Shown: positions 36,615 to 44,903, numbered from the stretch's first letter. The stretch is DNA of 64,000 bases from Bacillota bacterium (GCA_023418475.1 JAEZZO010000004.1:1-64000), one strand, 5' to 3'. Program-made: numbers and translations. Notes: generated by a model not told the origin, from the letters alone.

Positions 36615-37073
36615 TTATATCATCCGCATAACTCCTAAAACTGGTTCAAAATATACAATGTAATTTCTAAATGTAGTATAAATGCCATACCTTCTGCGGT
36701 AATGTTCTAACGATTCTTCCAAGAACGTCTCTGTTACTCCAAGGTAGTCGGCTATCATGTATGCACTGGAGCAGCCGACTTCGTATGCCTCAATAAGCCC
36801 TACCACGCCAACTTGCAATTCATATGCTATGGATCTAGCTTTAAGTTCCTGCTTTCGATTTCCAGTTTTGCTCTGATCTAGTATATCTCCAGAGTTAACA
36901 AGATAGTGGCCGATTTCTTCTGCCAAGATACACGCCTTTTCTGATAAGGTAGGTATATCTTTTCTAATTGCTATTTTCTTGCCTTTAATTCGTCCTTTAT
37001 TTCCATGTAAAGGCTTCTCTTTAATAATTAAATTCAATTCGTCTGCTGATTGTAGCAATTCTTCGTATGTCAA
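36615..37073 (-). CDS. ImmA/IrrE-family protein
   Basis: A protein of 152 residues of the ImmA/IrrE class that cleaves or regulates cI-like repressors in mobile elements. The active-site region reads 'ILAEEIGHYLVNSGDIL', with Glu in place of the first His of HExxH, a common variant in Firmicutes phage proteins. 'NRKQELKARSIAYE' follows, as usual. The likely start is a TTG at 37073, with GGGGTGA 5 bases upstream. It follows the cI-like repressor gene by about 54 bases on the same strand, the standard pairing. Confidence 0.85.
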   Translation of the reverse strand: MTYEELLQSADELNLIIKEKPLHGNKGRIKGKKIAIRKDIPTLSEKACILAEEIGHYLVNSGDILDQSKTGNRKQELKARSIAYELQVGVVGLIEAYEVGCSSAYMIADYLGVTETFLEESLEHYRRRYGIYTTFRNYIVYFEPVLGVMRMI

Positions 37074-37127
37074 TATAATCACCCCAAATGTAATATAATT
37101 TATGTTATGATCAATCAATGTATATTA

Positions 37128-37619
37128 TTAGAAATTTTCGTCATCCATAATTGCTTCATCATGCATTTTTTCCTCAGGTGTTGCCCCAGGTATCTCATGA
37201 GCTGCATTTAAAGTAGCATCTTCAAATTCGCGTAAATCATTTAATTTTACTGCATAATTTAATAGTCTTTCCTTATCCAGACTATTAAGTTCGTAGTATA
37301 TATTAAAGAGTTTAGTAGCATTGATATCACCTGAATTATGTTTAGTGCCATAATTGCTTGTTTCTCTCACAAACAGAACATCGGGAGATGATTTTTTTTC
37401 CATTGGAACATCATACCCTAATAACCATGCTTCCTCGATATCCAAAGCATTGCATATAAGATAAACTCTATCATTTTTAGGCTTTGCATAGCCTGACATA
37501 TATTGACTAATCGCGGATTTTGGTATTCCTGTTTTTTCAGATAATTCTACAGGCTTCATATCTCTTATTATTAATGCGCTTTTCAATCGTTCCTTTAATT
37601 CTGTAATAAGATGTGCCAT
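37128..37619 (-). CDS. cI-like repressor (HTH_XRE)
   Basis: A repressor of 163 residues. An N-terminal helix-turn-helix (about 8-65) contains 'MKPVELSEKTGIPKSAISQYMSG'-type residues (shown in part), followed by 'LDIEEAWLLGYDVPM'. The C-terminal half is acidic and has no LexA-type peptidase residues, so control is probably by the ImmA-like protein downstream. It is divergent from a Cro-like gene, with repeated GTTTAAAAA boxes in between. Confidence 0.9.
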   Translation of the reverse strand: MAHLITELKERLKSALIIRDMKPVELSEKTGIPKSAISQYMSGYAKPKNDRVYLICNALDIEEAWLLGYDVPMEKKSSPDVLFVRETSNYGTKHNSGDINATKLFNIYYELNSLDKERLLNYAVKLNDLREFEDATLNAAHEIPGATPEEKMHDEAIMDDENF

Positions 37620-37639
37620 TTTTTGTTACCTCCCATAAT

Positions 37640-37760
37640 TTGCATTATAATAAGAAAGTTTAAAAATGTCAATGAATAAGTTTAAAAAGTTTAAAAATAT
37701 GTATTGACAACAATGTTTCAAAATGTTAAACTCGAGCTGTAATAAATACTAAATATTGGA
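37640..37760. promoter_or_regulatory. divergent lysogeny-type switch region
   Basis: TTGACA (37704-37709), 17 bases, TAAACT (37727-37732) form the promoter towards the Cro-like gene. AGTTTAAAAA boxes recur near 37657, 37679 and 37688, with an inverted TGTTAAACT near 37724 and another GTTAAACTTT near 37996. These are likely operators for the cI-like and Cro-like proteins. Confidence 0.7.
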
Positions 37761-37775
37761 TGAAAGGAGTTAATT

Positions 37776-38000
37776 ATGGCATTTAACTACAATAAGTTGA
37801 GGGGTAAGATTGTAGAAAAATATGGAAATCAATCCATCTTTTCTGAGAAATTTGGGGTATCAGAGAACACAATGTCTTTGAAACTTAATAATAAAGTCAG
37901 ATTTACTTCTGACGATATTGTTAAAGCGTCCGAGATGTTGGATATCCCACCTGACGAAGTTGGTGTATATTTTTTTACCCTAAAGGTTTCAAAAAGTTAA
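37776..38000 (+). CDS. Cro-like DUF739 family HTH protein
   Basis: A small DNA-binding protein of 74 residues: 'MAFNYNKLRGKIVEKYGNQS' begins it, then 'FSEKFGVSENTMSLKLNNKVRFTS' (shown in two parts in the family pattern) forms the helix-turn-helix. DUF739 proteins occur at this place in Firmicutes prophages, divergent from cI. AAAGGAG precedes the ATG. Confidence 0.9.
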   Translation: MAFNYNKLRGKIVEKYGNQSIFSEKFGVSENTMSLKLNNKVRFTSDDIVKASEMLDIPPDEVGVYFFTLKVSKS

Positions 38001-38015
38001 ACTTTGGAGGCGAAC

Positions 38016-38159
38016 ATGAACCGAGATAATACAAAACCTGATCCAAACAAAGTATTTAAGGTAATCGCTGAAATTATAGCGGATAGGGAAGGTATAAAGG
38101 TGACATTAAAGTCCGTGACGAAGAAAGATAGTCAGAATACATCATATGCGGCTACATAA
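38016..38159 (+). CDS. small hypothetical protein, 47 aa
   Basis: A 47-residue frame starts at an ATG with GGAGG 5 bases upstream. The product is charged and soluble-looking (begins MNRDNTKPDPNKVFKVIAEI, ends YAAT). It lies right after the Cro-like gene, where small excisionase-like or regulatory genes are often found. I do not recognise a family. Confidence 0.6.
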   Translation: MNRDNTKPDPNKVFKVIAEIIADREGIKVTLKSVTKKDSQNTSYAAT

Positions 38160-38290
38160 TGGACAAGCCTAGGTATAGAAAGAGGTGTGAAGAAGATTGA
38201 TCAGGATCGGGAGTTGCTGAAAGATTTAGCAGCGAAACAGAAATGAGTGTAACTTATTAAACTATTAATTTGGATAAAGGGGGAATGTAG

Positions 38291-38398
38291 ATGACAGAGG
38301 TATATAAGAAATTTATATATGATTTTCTTGCTGAGATTACTGATGAGGAAATTCTTAAAAAGATATATACAGTTATCTGTGTATTCATAGGTCGATAG
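38291..38398 (+). CDS. very small hypothetical protein, 35 aa
   Basis: A 35-residue frame starting at 38291, with GGGGGAA about 7 bases upstream of the ATG. The product MTEVYKKFIYDFLAEITDEE... ends in a short hydrophobic stretch. Similar tiny proteins are frequent in the early regions of clostridial phages. Assigned on ribosome binding site and position only. Confidence 0.45.
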   Translation: MTEVYKKFIYDFLAEITDEEILKKIYTVICVFIGR

Positions 38399-38460
38399 TC
38401 AAGAAGGTTATCTAAAATGAGAGTTAATTAAAGATACATATAAAGTTAGCAGGTGGGTGA

Positions 38461-39567
38461 ATGCCAGATAATAAAGTTTATTACTATATGAGATTAAAGG
38501 AACATTTCTTTGATAGTGATGAAATCATTATATTAGAAAACATGCCAAATGGATATGTTTATTCCAATATATTATTGAAATTATACCTTAAAAGTCTTAA
38601 GCGAAATGGTAAATTAATGCTCAGTGATACCATTCCTTATAAGGCTGATATTATCGCCAAGGTAACAAGGCACGATGTAAAGACGGTTAAGCAAGCACTT
38701 GATATTTTTAAAGAGCTTGGATTAATTGAAATTATTGAAAATGGGGCGATATATATGACCAATATACAAAGTTTTATCGGCAAAAGCAGCACTGAAGCAG
38801 ATAGAAAGAGGATATATAGGGAGCAGATTGAACAAGACAAGTATGTATACATGATTGCTGACAAATGTCCAGATATAACAGTGGACATTACACGGGACAA
38901 AATACAAGACAAATCGATAGACATTTCACAGGACAAAATCAAGGACAAATGTCTAGACAAATCTACACCAGAGATAGATACAGAGATAGATACAGAAATA
39001 GATACAGTGATAAAAAATAATACATATTCGTCAGAAAGTCATAATAAACAGCCAGAAAGTCAAGTGCCACCAGATAAATCTGATGATAAGAAAGTAAAAT
39101 GCTGTGACGTACCGGTGAAACAAATTAGTCATAGAATTCCTAAGAAGTGCACCAATATCGATTATAAGCTGATTGTGGACCTTTACAACGATATATGCAT
39201 CTCTCTTCCGAAAGTGACAAAGCTATCGGATTCTCGGAAGAAAACCATTAGTGCAAGGCTAAATACTTATAGTCTGGATGAGCTTAGAAAGGTTTTTACT
39301 ATGGCAGAGGATAGTGATTTCCTTTCTGGAAGGAGTGCAACAAATTCGTGGTGCAGCTTTGACTGGCTGATGAAAGACGGCAATATAGTGAAAGTCCTCG
39401 AAGGAAATTATTCGAACAAAGGAAGTGTGAAGAGTGGAGAATACGTTCGAGACAATGGATTTGGACATGTTAAAACCGGAAGAGAATATATGGATGAATA
39501 CAGAGCATCGGTCGAAGCCAGAGGAGAAGTTTACGAGCCCCCAGTTATTGACGGTCCCTTCAAGTAA
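38461..39567 (+). CDS. phage replisome organizer / replication initiator
   Basis: A protein of 368 residues. The N-terminal ~125 residues match the Phage_rep_org_N pattern ('YYYMRLKEHFFDSDEIIILENM', shown in part; 'VTRHDVKTVKQALDIFKELGLI'; 'SSTEADRKRIYREQ'). The middle holds an unusual run of short repeats rich in Asp, Ile and Lys ('DITRDKIQDKSIDISQDKIK'). The C-terminal part (about 235-300) is helical and DnaD-like. It should bind the element's origin and recruit the DnaC-like loader encoded next. The repeat-rich DNA near 38880-39010 could itself contain the origin, as in other phages where the origin lies inside the initiator gene. Confidence 0.85.
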   Translation: MPDNKVYYYMRLKEHFFDSDEIIILENMPNGYVYSNILLKLYLKSLKRNGKLMLSDTIPYKADIIAKVTRHDVKTVKQALDIFKELGLIEIIENGAIYMTNIQSFIGKSSTEADRKRIYREQIEQDKYVYMIADKCPDITVDITRDKIQDKSIDISQDKIKDKCLDKSTPEIDTEIDTEIDTVIKNNTYSSESHNKQPESQVPPDKSDDKKVKCCDVPVKQISHRIPKKCTNIDYKLIVDLYNDICISLPKVTKLSDSRKKTISARLNTYSLDELRKVFTMAEDSDFLSGRSATNSWCSFDWLMKDGNIVKVLEGNYSNKGSVKSGEYVRDNGFGHVKTGREYMDEYRASVEARGEVYEPPVIDGPFK

Positions 39568-40342
39568 ATGTCCTTTTAAGAAGTGTGATGGATCCGGGAT
39601 CATCTTGACGGAGTATCCACCACATGGATATTACAAGGACTATAACTATCCTCATACAGTTGCACGTAAATGCGTGTGTAGCGGAAAGACAGGTTCGGAG
39701 TATCGGAGATCAAGAGCTTATCTTCCCCTCAAATACAGCAATGTCAGGGCAAAAGACTTTAAGTGGGATATCTATAACTGTGATGTGAAAAACCAGATCA
39801 GGATCATGAATGACTTTCTGACCTACTTTGAGGATTATGAAGAGGCATCGAAGGGGCTTTATATCTATAGCAGGACGAAAGGAAGCGGAAAGACAATGCT
39901 CAGCTGTGTGATTGCCAATGAACTGATGAACCAGATATCCATGTCAGTAAAGTTCACAACCGTTTTGGACCTCCTGGGGCTTATTAAAAAGAATTATAAA
40001 TCCGGGGACCTTAACGAAGAGATTGAAGAATTTTATAAGGCCAGGCTGCTCATTCTGGACGATATTGGAACGGAGATTAAGAAGGAGCATACCGATATGA
40101 TTTTATTTCAGCTGATCAATGAACGCTGTAATAAAAAGCTCACTACGATTTTTACAAGCAATCTGCCTATCGAAAGTTTGAAGCTGGATGAGCGTACCGT
40201 AGATCGGATCAATTCAATGGCGATCGTGGTAGAAATCCCGGATGTTCCGGTTCGGAAGATGAAAACAGAGAAAGAAAATGTTGACTTCCTTAACAGGAGC
40301 CGGCATAAGCCAGCGAGAATGTGGTATTCGGACGAAAAATAA
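39434..40342 (+). CDS. DnaC-like helicase loader ATPase
   Basis: An AAA+ protein of up to 302 residues. A cysteine cluster near the N-terminus ('CPFKKCDGSG', 'ARKCVCSG') resembles the zinc module of primosomal DnaI/DnaC loaders. The Walker A is 'SRTKGSGKTMLS', the Walker B 'RLLILDDIGTE', and 'TTIFTSNLPIESL' is the sensor 1 region. It would load the host replicative helicase at the element's origin. The longest start is a GTG at 39434 with AGGAAG 8 bases upstream, giving a 134-base overlap with the initiator gene. ATG at 39494 is an alternative. Confidence 0.85.
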   Translation: MENTFETMDLDMLKPEENIWMNTEHRSKPEEKFTSPQLLTVPSSKCPFKKCDGSGIILTEYPPHGYYKDYNYPHTVARKCVCSGKTGSEYRRSRAYLPLKYSNVRAKDFKWDIYNCDVKNQIRIMNDFLTYFEDYEEASKGLYIYSRTKGSGKTMLSCVIANELMNQISMSVKFTTVLDLLGLIKKNYKSGDLNEEIEEFYKARLLILDDIGTEIKKEHTDMILFQLINERCNKKLTTIFTSNLPIESLKLDERTVDRINSMAIVVEIPDVPVRKMKTEKENVDFLNRSRHKPARMWYSDEK

Positions 40343-40348
40343 AAAAGC

Positions 40349-40379
40349 TATTGAATAAGCGGCAACTTATCAATAGCAC
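40349..40379 (+). terminator. hairpin after the DnaC-like gene
   Basis: GCTATTGAATAAG and ACTTATCAATAGC (40349-40361 with 40367-40379) pair imperfectly around CGGCA. No T run follows, so it may be a processing or pausing site rather than a strong terminator. Confidence 0.4.
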
Positions 40380-40458
40380 GTAATTCGACAACCAAGCCGG
40401 AATTACATAAAGATTATATCAAAGATTAACTCCCGGCACAATAGAGAAGGAGAAAATT

Positions 40459-40809
40459 ATGAATGCTATGAAGCATCTTACAGAGGAGCAACAGGCTGCG
40501 GTATATAAAAAGCTATGTGAAGCAGCCTTAAGAGTATATGCAAATAATGATGAATTACAGTCTGCGGATGATTGGAAAAATATATTCGACTCGATAATTA
40601 GTATAACTGGAATTAAGGTCAGAAAAGTTTCAAAAGGGTTTAGATTGATATCTGACATATATTGTGAATATGTCAATATGAATACGAGTAATTCATCACT
40701 TCAGGATACTATAACGAGCATGATTAGTTCAATAAATGACGGTACTGAGCAGGGATATAAGCGTATTAAAAGGATATATAATTTTATTAGTATTATATAT
40801 ACTCTCTAA
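40459..40809 (+). CDS. hypothetical element protein, 116 aa
   Basis: A helical, soluble-looking protein of 116 residues starting at an ATG with AAGGAG 6 bases upstream. It begins MNAMKHLTEEQQAAVYKKLC and has no membrane segment or recognisable domain. It lies between the DnaC-like gene and another hypothetical in the same direction, in the phage-like early region. Confidence 0.6.
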   Translation: MNAMKHLTEEQQAAVYKKLCEAALRVYANNDELQSADDWKNIFDSIISITGIKVRKVSKGFRLISDIYCEYVNMNTSNSSLQDTITSMISSINDGTEQGYKRIKRIYNFISIIYTL

Positions 40810-40913
40810 ATATTATGATAATGAGCTTATGAAAGTGAATAGGTCTAGGAACAGTAAAAAAGAATAAACGCAGTAGCCTAAAAGAAGATGAATGAGAGGG
40901 GGGTGGGTAAATC

Positions 40914-41297
40914 GTGAACAATACATACAGTGTAAGCAATATCGAGGAAGAAAGATTGATTGATATTGCAGTAAAGGCAGCCAATGCCAAGAGAAGGAGT
41001 CCGGTTAATATCAGTACGGTACAATCGGTTCACCTAGAGGATATTACAAACGTTCTCATGGGTAATGATATGTTCCTTCAGGACATGAAAAAGCTACTAG
41101 ACCATATGGAAATGGAGATCAGAAATTCTAAGGCATTCGATGAGTATCATGTGAATTTGATCCTTGAAGCTTTTAGTATGCTCAAGGATGATCTGTTGTC
41201 CCAAAGGGTCAAGATAGATGCCAGCAACTATCATAATTTTCGTGAGTTCTTCATTGACAATATTACGGTACGTTTGCAGCAGATGAAGAAACATTAA
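40914..41297 (+). CDS. hypothetical element protein, 127 aa
   Basis: A protein of 127 residues starting at GTG with a strong GGGGGG-type site upstream. It is mostly helical and acidic, with 'LEDITNVLMGNDMFLQDMKKLL' (in part) and a Gln/Lys-rich end. It just precedes the short tyrosine recombinase gene. No family recognised. Confidence 0.6.
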   Translation: MNNTYSVSNIEEERLIDIAVKAANAKRRSPVNISTVQSVHLEDITNVLMGNDMFLQDMKKLLDHMEMEIRNSKAFDEYHVNLILEAFSMLKDDLLSQRVKIDASNYHNFREFFIDNITVRLQQMKKH

Positions 41298-41322
41298 GGC
41301 GGTAGTGAAGGAGGAGTAAGTG

Positions 41323-41406
41323 ATGAAAAGCATGGTTGAGGTCTATGGAAGGAGGTGGGAAGTTGAATACAGTGGAGCCGATCAGGGACAGAGAGAAGAT
41401 ATTTGA
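41323..41406 (+). CDS. possible 27-aa leader peptide overlapping the recombinase start
   Basis: A 27-codon frame starts at an ATG 6 bases after GGAGGAG and overlaps the start of the tyrosine recombinase gene in another frame. It includes that gene's own ribosome binding site. Such an arrangement suggests translational coupling. It could also be chance. Confidence 0.35.
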   Translation: MKSMVEVYGRRWEVEYSGADQGQREDI

Positions 41407-41923
41407 CATGGCTGATTACCTGAAGATCAGAAGTCAAAGGGATTATGTTATGTTTATGTTTGGGATTTATACAGGGCTTCGTATATCGGATATTCTAGGA
41501 CTTAGAGTCCGTGATGTTCGGGATAAGGACAGTATCTATATCAGGGAGATGAAAACGGAGAAGGAAAAGAAGTTCAACATCAATCCAGAGCTGAAGCCGA
41601 TCATCCGGGAGTATATCAAGGATAAAAAGGATTATGAATATCTGTTTAAATCCAGACAGGACAAGAACAAACCCATATCAAGGCAGCAAGCCTATCATAT
41701 TCTGAACAGTGCTGCGGATGCACTTGGGATATCAAGAGTAGGTACCCATACACTGAGAAAGACCTGGGGATATCATACTTACCAGACGACTCATGATGCA
41801 GTCGGAATAAAAGAAATACTGAACCATTCGGATATTTCGGTAACACTCCGGTACATAGGGATCAACCAAGACAATAAGGATAGGATTATGAATTCCTTGT
41901 CATTCAAGAGATCTGAAAGGTGA
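41363..41923 (+). CDS. short tyrosine recombinase (catalytic domain only)
   Basis: A phage-integrase family protein of 186 residues. The catalytic residues are Arg in 'TGLRISDILGL', His-x-x-Arg in 'HTLRKTWGYH', His in 'LNHSDISVTLRYIGI' and the final Tyr in that last motif. The N-terminal arm- and core-binding domains of normal integrases are missing. The start is a TTG with GGAGGTGGG 4 bases before. Since the serine recombinase lies at attL, this enzyme probably has another job, such as resolving multimers or controlling a local inversion. Confidence 0.88.
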   Translation: MNTVEPIRDREKIFDMADYLKIRSQRDYVMFMFGIYTGLRISDILGLRVRDVRDKDSIYIREMKTEKEKKFNINPELKPIIREYIKDKKDYEYLFKSRQDKNKPISRQQAYHILNSAADALGISRVGTHTLRKTWGYHTYQTTHDAVGIKEILNHSDISVTLRYIGINQDNKDRIMNSLSFKRSER

Positions 41924-42044
41924 CAGAAGATAAGCAGTAGAATAAACATAGGAAGCTGGCCAGGGTTGACAAGGATACAACAGATGAATGGAATATGAGG
42001 TAATGCATAAGAATATAGCTCTATGGACGGAAAGGAAAATATTC

Positions 42045-42209
42045 ATGGAAGATTTTTTTGAAAGATTTATTAAGGCAATCCGGGAACTAGATGATGCCCA
42101 CGATATCGCTGAAGCTCTAGAAATTGCAGACGGTGAAGAGAGGATTGATTACAATGGTGACATTGAGGATATATTCAATTCAATGTCAGAGGCTCTGGAG
42201 AATGTATAG
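42045..42209 (+). CDS. small acidic hypothetical protein, 54 aa
   Basis: A 54-residue acidic helical protein starting at the ATG at 42045, with AAAGGAA about 7 bases upstream. It contains 'FIKAIRELDDAHDIAEALEI'. A longer in-frame start at 41988 lacks a site. No family recognised. Confidence 0.5.
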   Translation: MEDFFERFIKAIRELDDAHDIAEALEIADGEERIDYNGDIEDIFNSMSEALENV

Positions 42210-42371
42210 AGATTAGGGCTATTCATTATCATTAGTCAGAGCTTCCCGTGATGTTAAAAAATGTAGTTTAAAGGTCTTATAAGATACCTTTGATCAATGC
42301 TATGAAAAACGGTAATGGGAAATTAAAAAATAATCAGTTTGACATATTGAAGAGGATTAAAAGTGAAATGA

Positions 42372-42551
42372 ATGAATCTGGCGCATTATATAGAAGGAAA
42401 AAAGCAAAATGAGATTGACACAATTTTAAGATATGACAAACTCACAGAGGGTAATTTATACATACATATAATTGGACAAGCCCCCGGAATGTCTAGGTTC
42501 TTCCAGAGCCGTTTTTCCCTTGCGGTTCTAGCGAGCCCGGGATTTGACTAG
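42372..42551 (+). CDS. small hypothetical protein, 59 aa
   Basis: A 59-codon frame from ATG at 42372 to TAG at 42551. The product starts MNLAHYIEGKKQNEIDTILR and contains 'YIHIIGQAPGMSRFFQSRF', which looks protein-like. No strong ribosome binding site (GTGAAATG). Real or recently decayed. Confidence 0.45.
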   Translation: MNLAHYIEGKKQNEIDTILRYDKLTEGNLYIHIIGQAPGMSRFFQSRFSLAVLASPGFD

Positions 42552-42637
42552 GGACTATTATAAAAAAATTGATATTGCCATTTCCGTCTAAGGACAGGTG
42601 AAGAGATTAAAATAATGAAATAAGATGGATAAGTAAG

Positions 42638-42817
42638 ATGGAAAGTGAAAACCATTATGAACCGGTAGTTATCAATGATGATCCATTGAGGAAGAGAGCC
42701 GGAAAGATGGAGTCAGATGCACCTAAGGACTTTCAAAGTGCTAAACCGGGAGACCGGATCATAAATGATCTATCAGGTATTTATCCTAAAGAAGAAAGAA
42801 ACCGTAAATTTAATTAA
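42638..42817 (+). CDS. small charged hypothetical protein, 59 aa
   Basis: A 59-codon frame starting at ATG 42638 and ending at TAA 42817. The product (starts MESENHYEPVVINDDPLRKR) is hydrophilic, with balanced composition and no hydrophobic segment. The ribosome binding site is weak (GATAAG). It is in line with the flanking element genes. Confidence 0.45.
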   Translation: MESENHYEPVVINDDPLRKRAGKMESDAPKDFQSAKPGDRIINDLSGIYPKEERNRKFN

Positions 42818-42907
42818 AACAAGCCTATAAGAGCCATAACTATTTTGAAACCGAAAGATATTTAATAATACAAAATCCGATAGGCACATAAAAGAAGGAG
42901 AGAATAT

Positions 42908-43561
42908 ATGAATACGAACGAACTGAAAATTAAGATGGACCAGATAATGGCTTCCATTATAGGAGTAAAGAGTGAGGCGGAAGCGCGTAACAACAAAGCA
43001 GGCGAAGCTTTTCAGGCAAAGACTAATCTGTACCTATCAGATTTGATGGCAAAGAAGAAGCTGGTTGAGAAGAAAAGAGCGGAGCTAGAAATAGAACTGG
43101 ATACGCTTATTGCCTGTGAGAATTCAATGAAAGAAATGTATAGTGATGTGATTGCTGCCAATGATAAAGAAGAAACGATACGCCTAGAAACTGAAATGAG
43201 AAATATCCTTACAGACATAGCTTTCTGCAAGAGCAAAATCAATCTTATTGAGCATCAAAAGATTAAAGGTGAGAAAACGATGTATGATGATGCTTGCAAA
43301 GCATACAAGAAATATTTACAGACAAATGAAATGGGAAGAGTAACATTTAAAGAAGTCGAAGATTTGATAATAAATGCATTGAGTCAGCTGGAAGACATTA
43401 AGAAGTCAATACAGAATGTTTACATAAAGAGCCATGAAAGTAAAATGATTGAAATTTATGAATTAATGAACGGCCCGATTACTCAGAGAGTACCCGGATA
43501 CTTCCCAGATTTTCAAATTAAGCAGAGATTTATTCGCGAGTTCATAGAAAATATGGAGTAA
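42908..43561 (+). CDS. coiled-coil hypothetical protein, 217 aa
   Basis: A soluble protein of 217 residues with heavy Lys/Glu helical content from about 40 to 130 ('MAKKKLVEKKRAELEIELDT'), typical of a coiled coil. The C-terminal ~50 residues ('PGYFPDFQIKQRFIREF') are different in composition. AAGGAGAG precedes the ATG. It precedes the RinA-like regulator. No family recognised. Confidence 0.65.
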   Translation: MNTNELKIKMDQIMASIIGVKSEAEARNNKAGEAFQAKTNLYLSDLMAKKKLVEKKRAELEIELDTLIACENSMKEMYSDVIAANDKEETIRLETEMRNILTDIAFCKSKINLIEHQKIKGEKTMYDDACKAYKKYLQTNEMGRVTFKEVEDLIINALSQLEDIKKSIQNVYIKSHESKMIEIYELMNGPITQRVPGYFPDFQIKQRFIREFIENME

Positions 43562-43732
43562 TCAAAATATATTGTGGCTCATTGTACTAAGCTGATGAGT
43601 TAATCTTCAGATAAGTCCTCCTATGGGTTCCCCTTGTGCATAGTAAGCATAGGGGGATGGTGGTATCTGTAAGATATGTGAATAGAAGCCGGTTCAAATA
43701 ATCGGGCATATCGCATCGAGAGCATAGAGCTG

Positions 43733-44245
43733 ATGAAAAGAAATCCAATACTTTTCTCGATGTGGAAAGGGGAAATAACTATAGAGTACATAGAAAAACA
43801 ATTTGAGAGGTCAAATGTCATTAGAGATTTGGACAATCAGATCATGGTCCTAAAACTTGAGATACAGAATTTGGACAAATCAGTTAATAAAGCTTTCAAT
43901 TTAGCAGAAATATGGGGACCGAAGAACCACCTAACTGTAGATTACACTAAGGTTGTTCCTTTGAATAAACAGCCCCATATTGGGCTAGACGACGCAATAA
44001 GGCTATCAACTGGAGATACTAATCGAATTCATAGAATAGAAGCTGAAATAAGCCAAATAAAGGATAGAAAAAAGCAGATAAAGAAGGTGTATGACTTATT
44101 TGATGGAGTTGAGCAGCAGATATTCTTTCATCGGGTCCTCATGAATGAGACACAGGAAGAAGCTGCAGAGTATATCTCCATATCCACCCGGCAGCTCCAG
44201 CGGATAGAAAAAAAGATGAAGGAACGGCTTATGGTATATACCTAG
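43733..44245 (+). CDS. RinA/sigma-region-4-like phage regulator
   Basis: A protein of 170 residues. The C-terminal helix-turn-helix 'NETQEEAAEYISISTRQLQRIEKK' (shown here to 20-odd residues in pieces: NETQEEAAEY / ISISTRQLQRIEKK) matches the late-gene activators of Firmicutes phages. The N-terminal part is helical ('DNQIMVLKLEIQNLDKS'). Two decayed relatives lie at 46002-46331 and 49629-49720. In satellites such genes may sense or drive late expression. The ribosome binding site before the ATG is weak (GAGCTGATG). Confidence 0.75.
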   Translation: MKRNPILFSMWKGEITIEYIEKQFERSNVIRDLDNQIMVLKLEIQNLDKSVNKAFNLAEIWGPKNHLTVDYTKVVPLNKQPHIGLDDAIRLSTGDTNRIHRIEAEISQIKDRKKQIKKVYDLFDGVEQQIFFHRVLMNETQEEAAEYISISTRQLQRIEKKMKERLMVYT

Positions 44246-44260
44246 TATAGTTCTTTGGAA

Positions 44261-44449
44261 ATGGTAGCCGGTCCCGACTTCTTAACAAGTCCGACACTTA
44301 CAATTATAGTGAATGATGAGGATATTTGGCCACACGATTATTCGTTTACGATGAACCTATCCGATCTCAGAAATGGGGTTGATAAATTCGAAGTCTTGAA
44401 AACTTATACGCACGGCAGTATAGACTTACTATTTCAAACGGACCTATGA
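44261..44449 (+). CDS. small hypothetical protein, 62 aa
   Basis: A 62-codon frame 15 bases after the RinA-like gene. The product begins MVAGPDFLTSPTLTIIVNDE and looks like a small folded domain. No ribosome binding site is visible, so translation may depend on coupling, or it may be a remnant. Confidence 0.4.
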   Translation: MVAGPDFLTSPTLTIIVNDEDIWPHDYSFTMNLSDLRNGVDKFEVLKTYTHGSIDLLFQTDL

Positions 44450-44562
44450 TAAATGTTAGTAAATAGTGACGGCTTTTCTTATTTCTGAACAGGAGAAAAT
44501 GAGACGGTTACCTTTTGCATTAAATGATTTTTGCATGACCGTTATCATGGGAAATAACGTTT

Positions 44563-44631
44563 GGAAGCGTAGCTCAGACGGTAGAGCAGTGCGGTGGCAC
44601 GATGAAGGTGAGTTCAATTTTCGCGGCTTCC
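44563..44631 (+). ncRNA. tRNA-like RNA with reduced anticodon arm
   Basis: Positions 44563-44569 pair with 44625-44631 (6 of 7, GGAAGC/GCTTCC). A perfect D arm (GCTC...GAGC) is present. A T arm (GTGAG TTCAATT TTCGC) closes with two G-U pairs. Where the anticodon arm should be there are only 19 bases with a 4-bp GTGC/GCAC stem and a 4-base loop, so no normal anticodon exists and no CCA follows. TTGCAT-18-TAACGT lies just upstream and a terminator lies at 44676. It may be a decayed tRNA or a tRNA-mimicking RNA. Confidence 0.45.
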
Positions 44632-44675
44632 TTCCATCTTTGAATGGGATGGACTTTATAAATCCCACTCACAGG

Positions 44676-44709
44676 AAAGGCATTCGGCATTTCGGCAGAG
44701 TGCCTTTTT
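44676..44709 (+). terminator. intrinsic terminator after the tRNA-like RNA
   Basis: AAGGCATT pairs with AGTGCCTT (one G-U pair) around a short loop that itself pairs, followed by five T. Confidence 0.65.
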
Positions 44710-44759
44710 GACAAAGAAAAGGACCGGTTGATCGGACCGGTCACAGTTTCTTCTGAGGT

Positions 44760-44903
44760 TTAGTTGCTCCTCTTCTTGATAGCTAAGAACGCTACATATG
44801 TAATGCAAAAGCATACAAAGCAGAAGAACCCAGTGTCACAAGTGGATATTAGATCCTGTACTTTGGTAAACAGTTTGGCACCGTATATACCAAGTAGGAA
44901 CAA
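44760..44903 (-). CDS. possible small membrane protein, 47 aa
   Basis: A minus-strand frame of 47 codons, probably starting at TTG 44903 with GGGG 7 bases upstream. It encodes two hydrophobic segments and ends LAIKKRSN. A GACCGGT/ACCGGTC hairpin followed by TTTT lies just beyond its stop. Holin-like size and layout, but evidence is thin and it may be a fragment. Confidence 0.35.
   Translation of the reverse strand: MFLLGIYGAKLFTKVQDLISTCDTGFFCFVCFCITYVAFLAIKKRSN

Noticed and set aside
41363..41923. Main integrase of the element
   Set aside because: Far from both ends and lacking DNA-binding arms; the serine recombinase beside attL fits better.
44563..44631. Ordinary tRNA gene
   Set aside because: No 5-bp anticodon stem with a 7-base loop can be formed and no CCA end follows.
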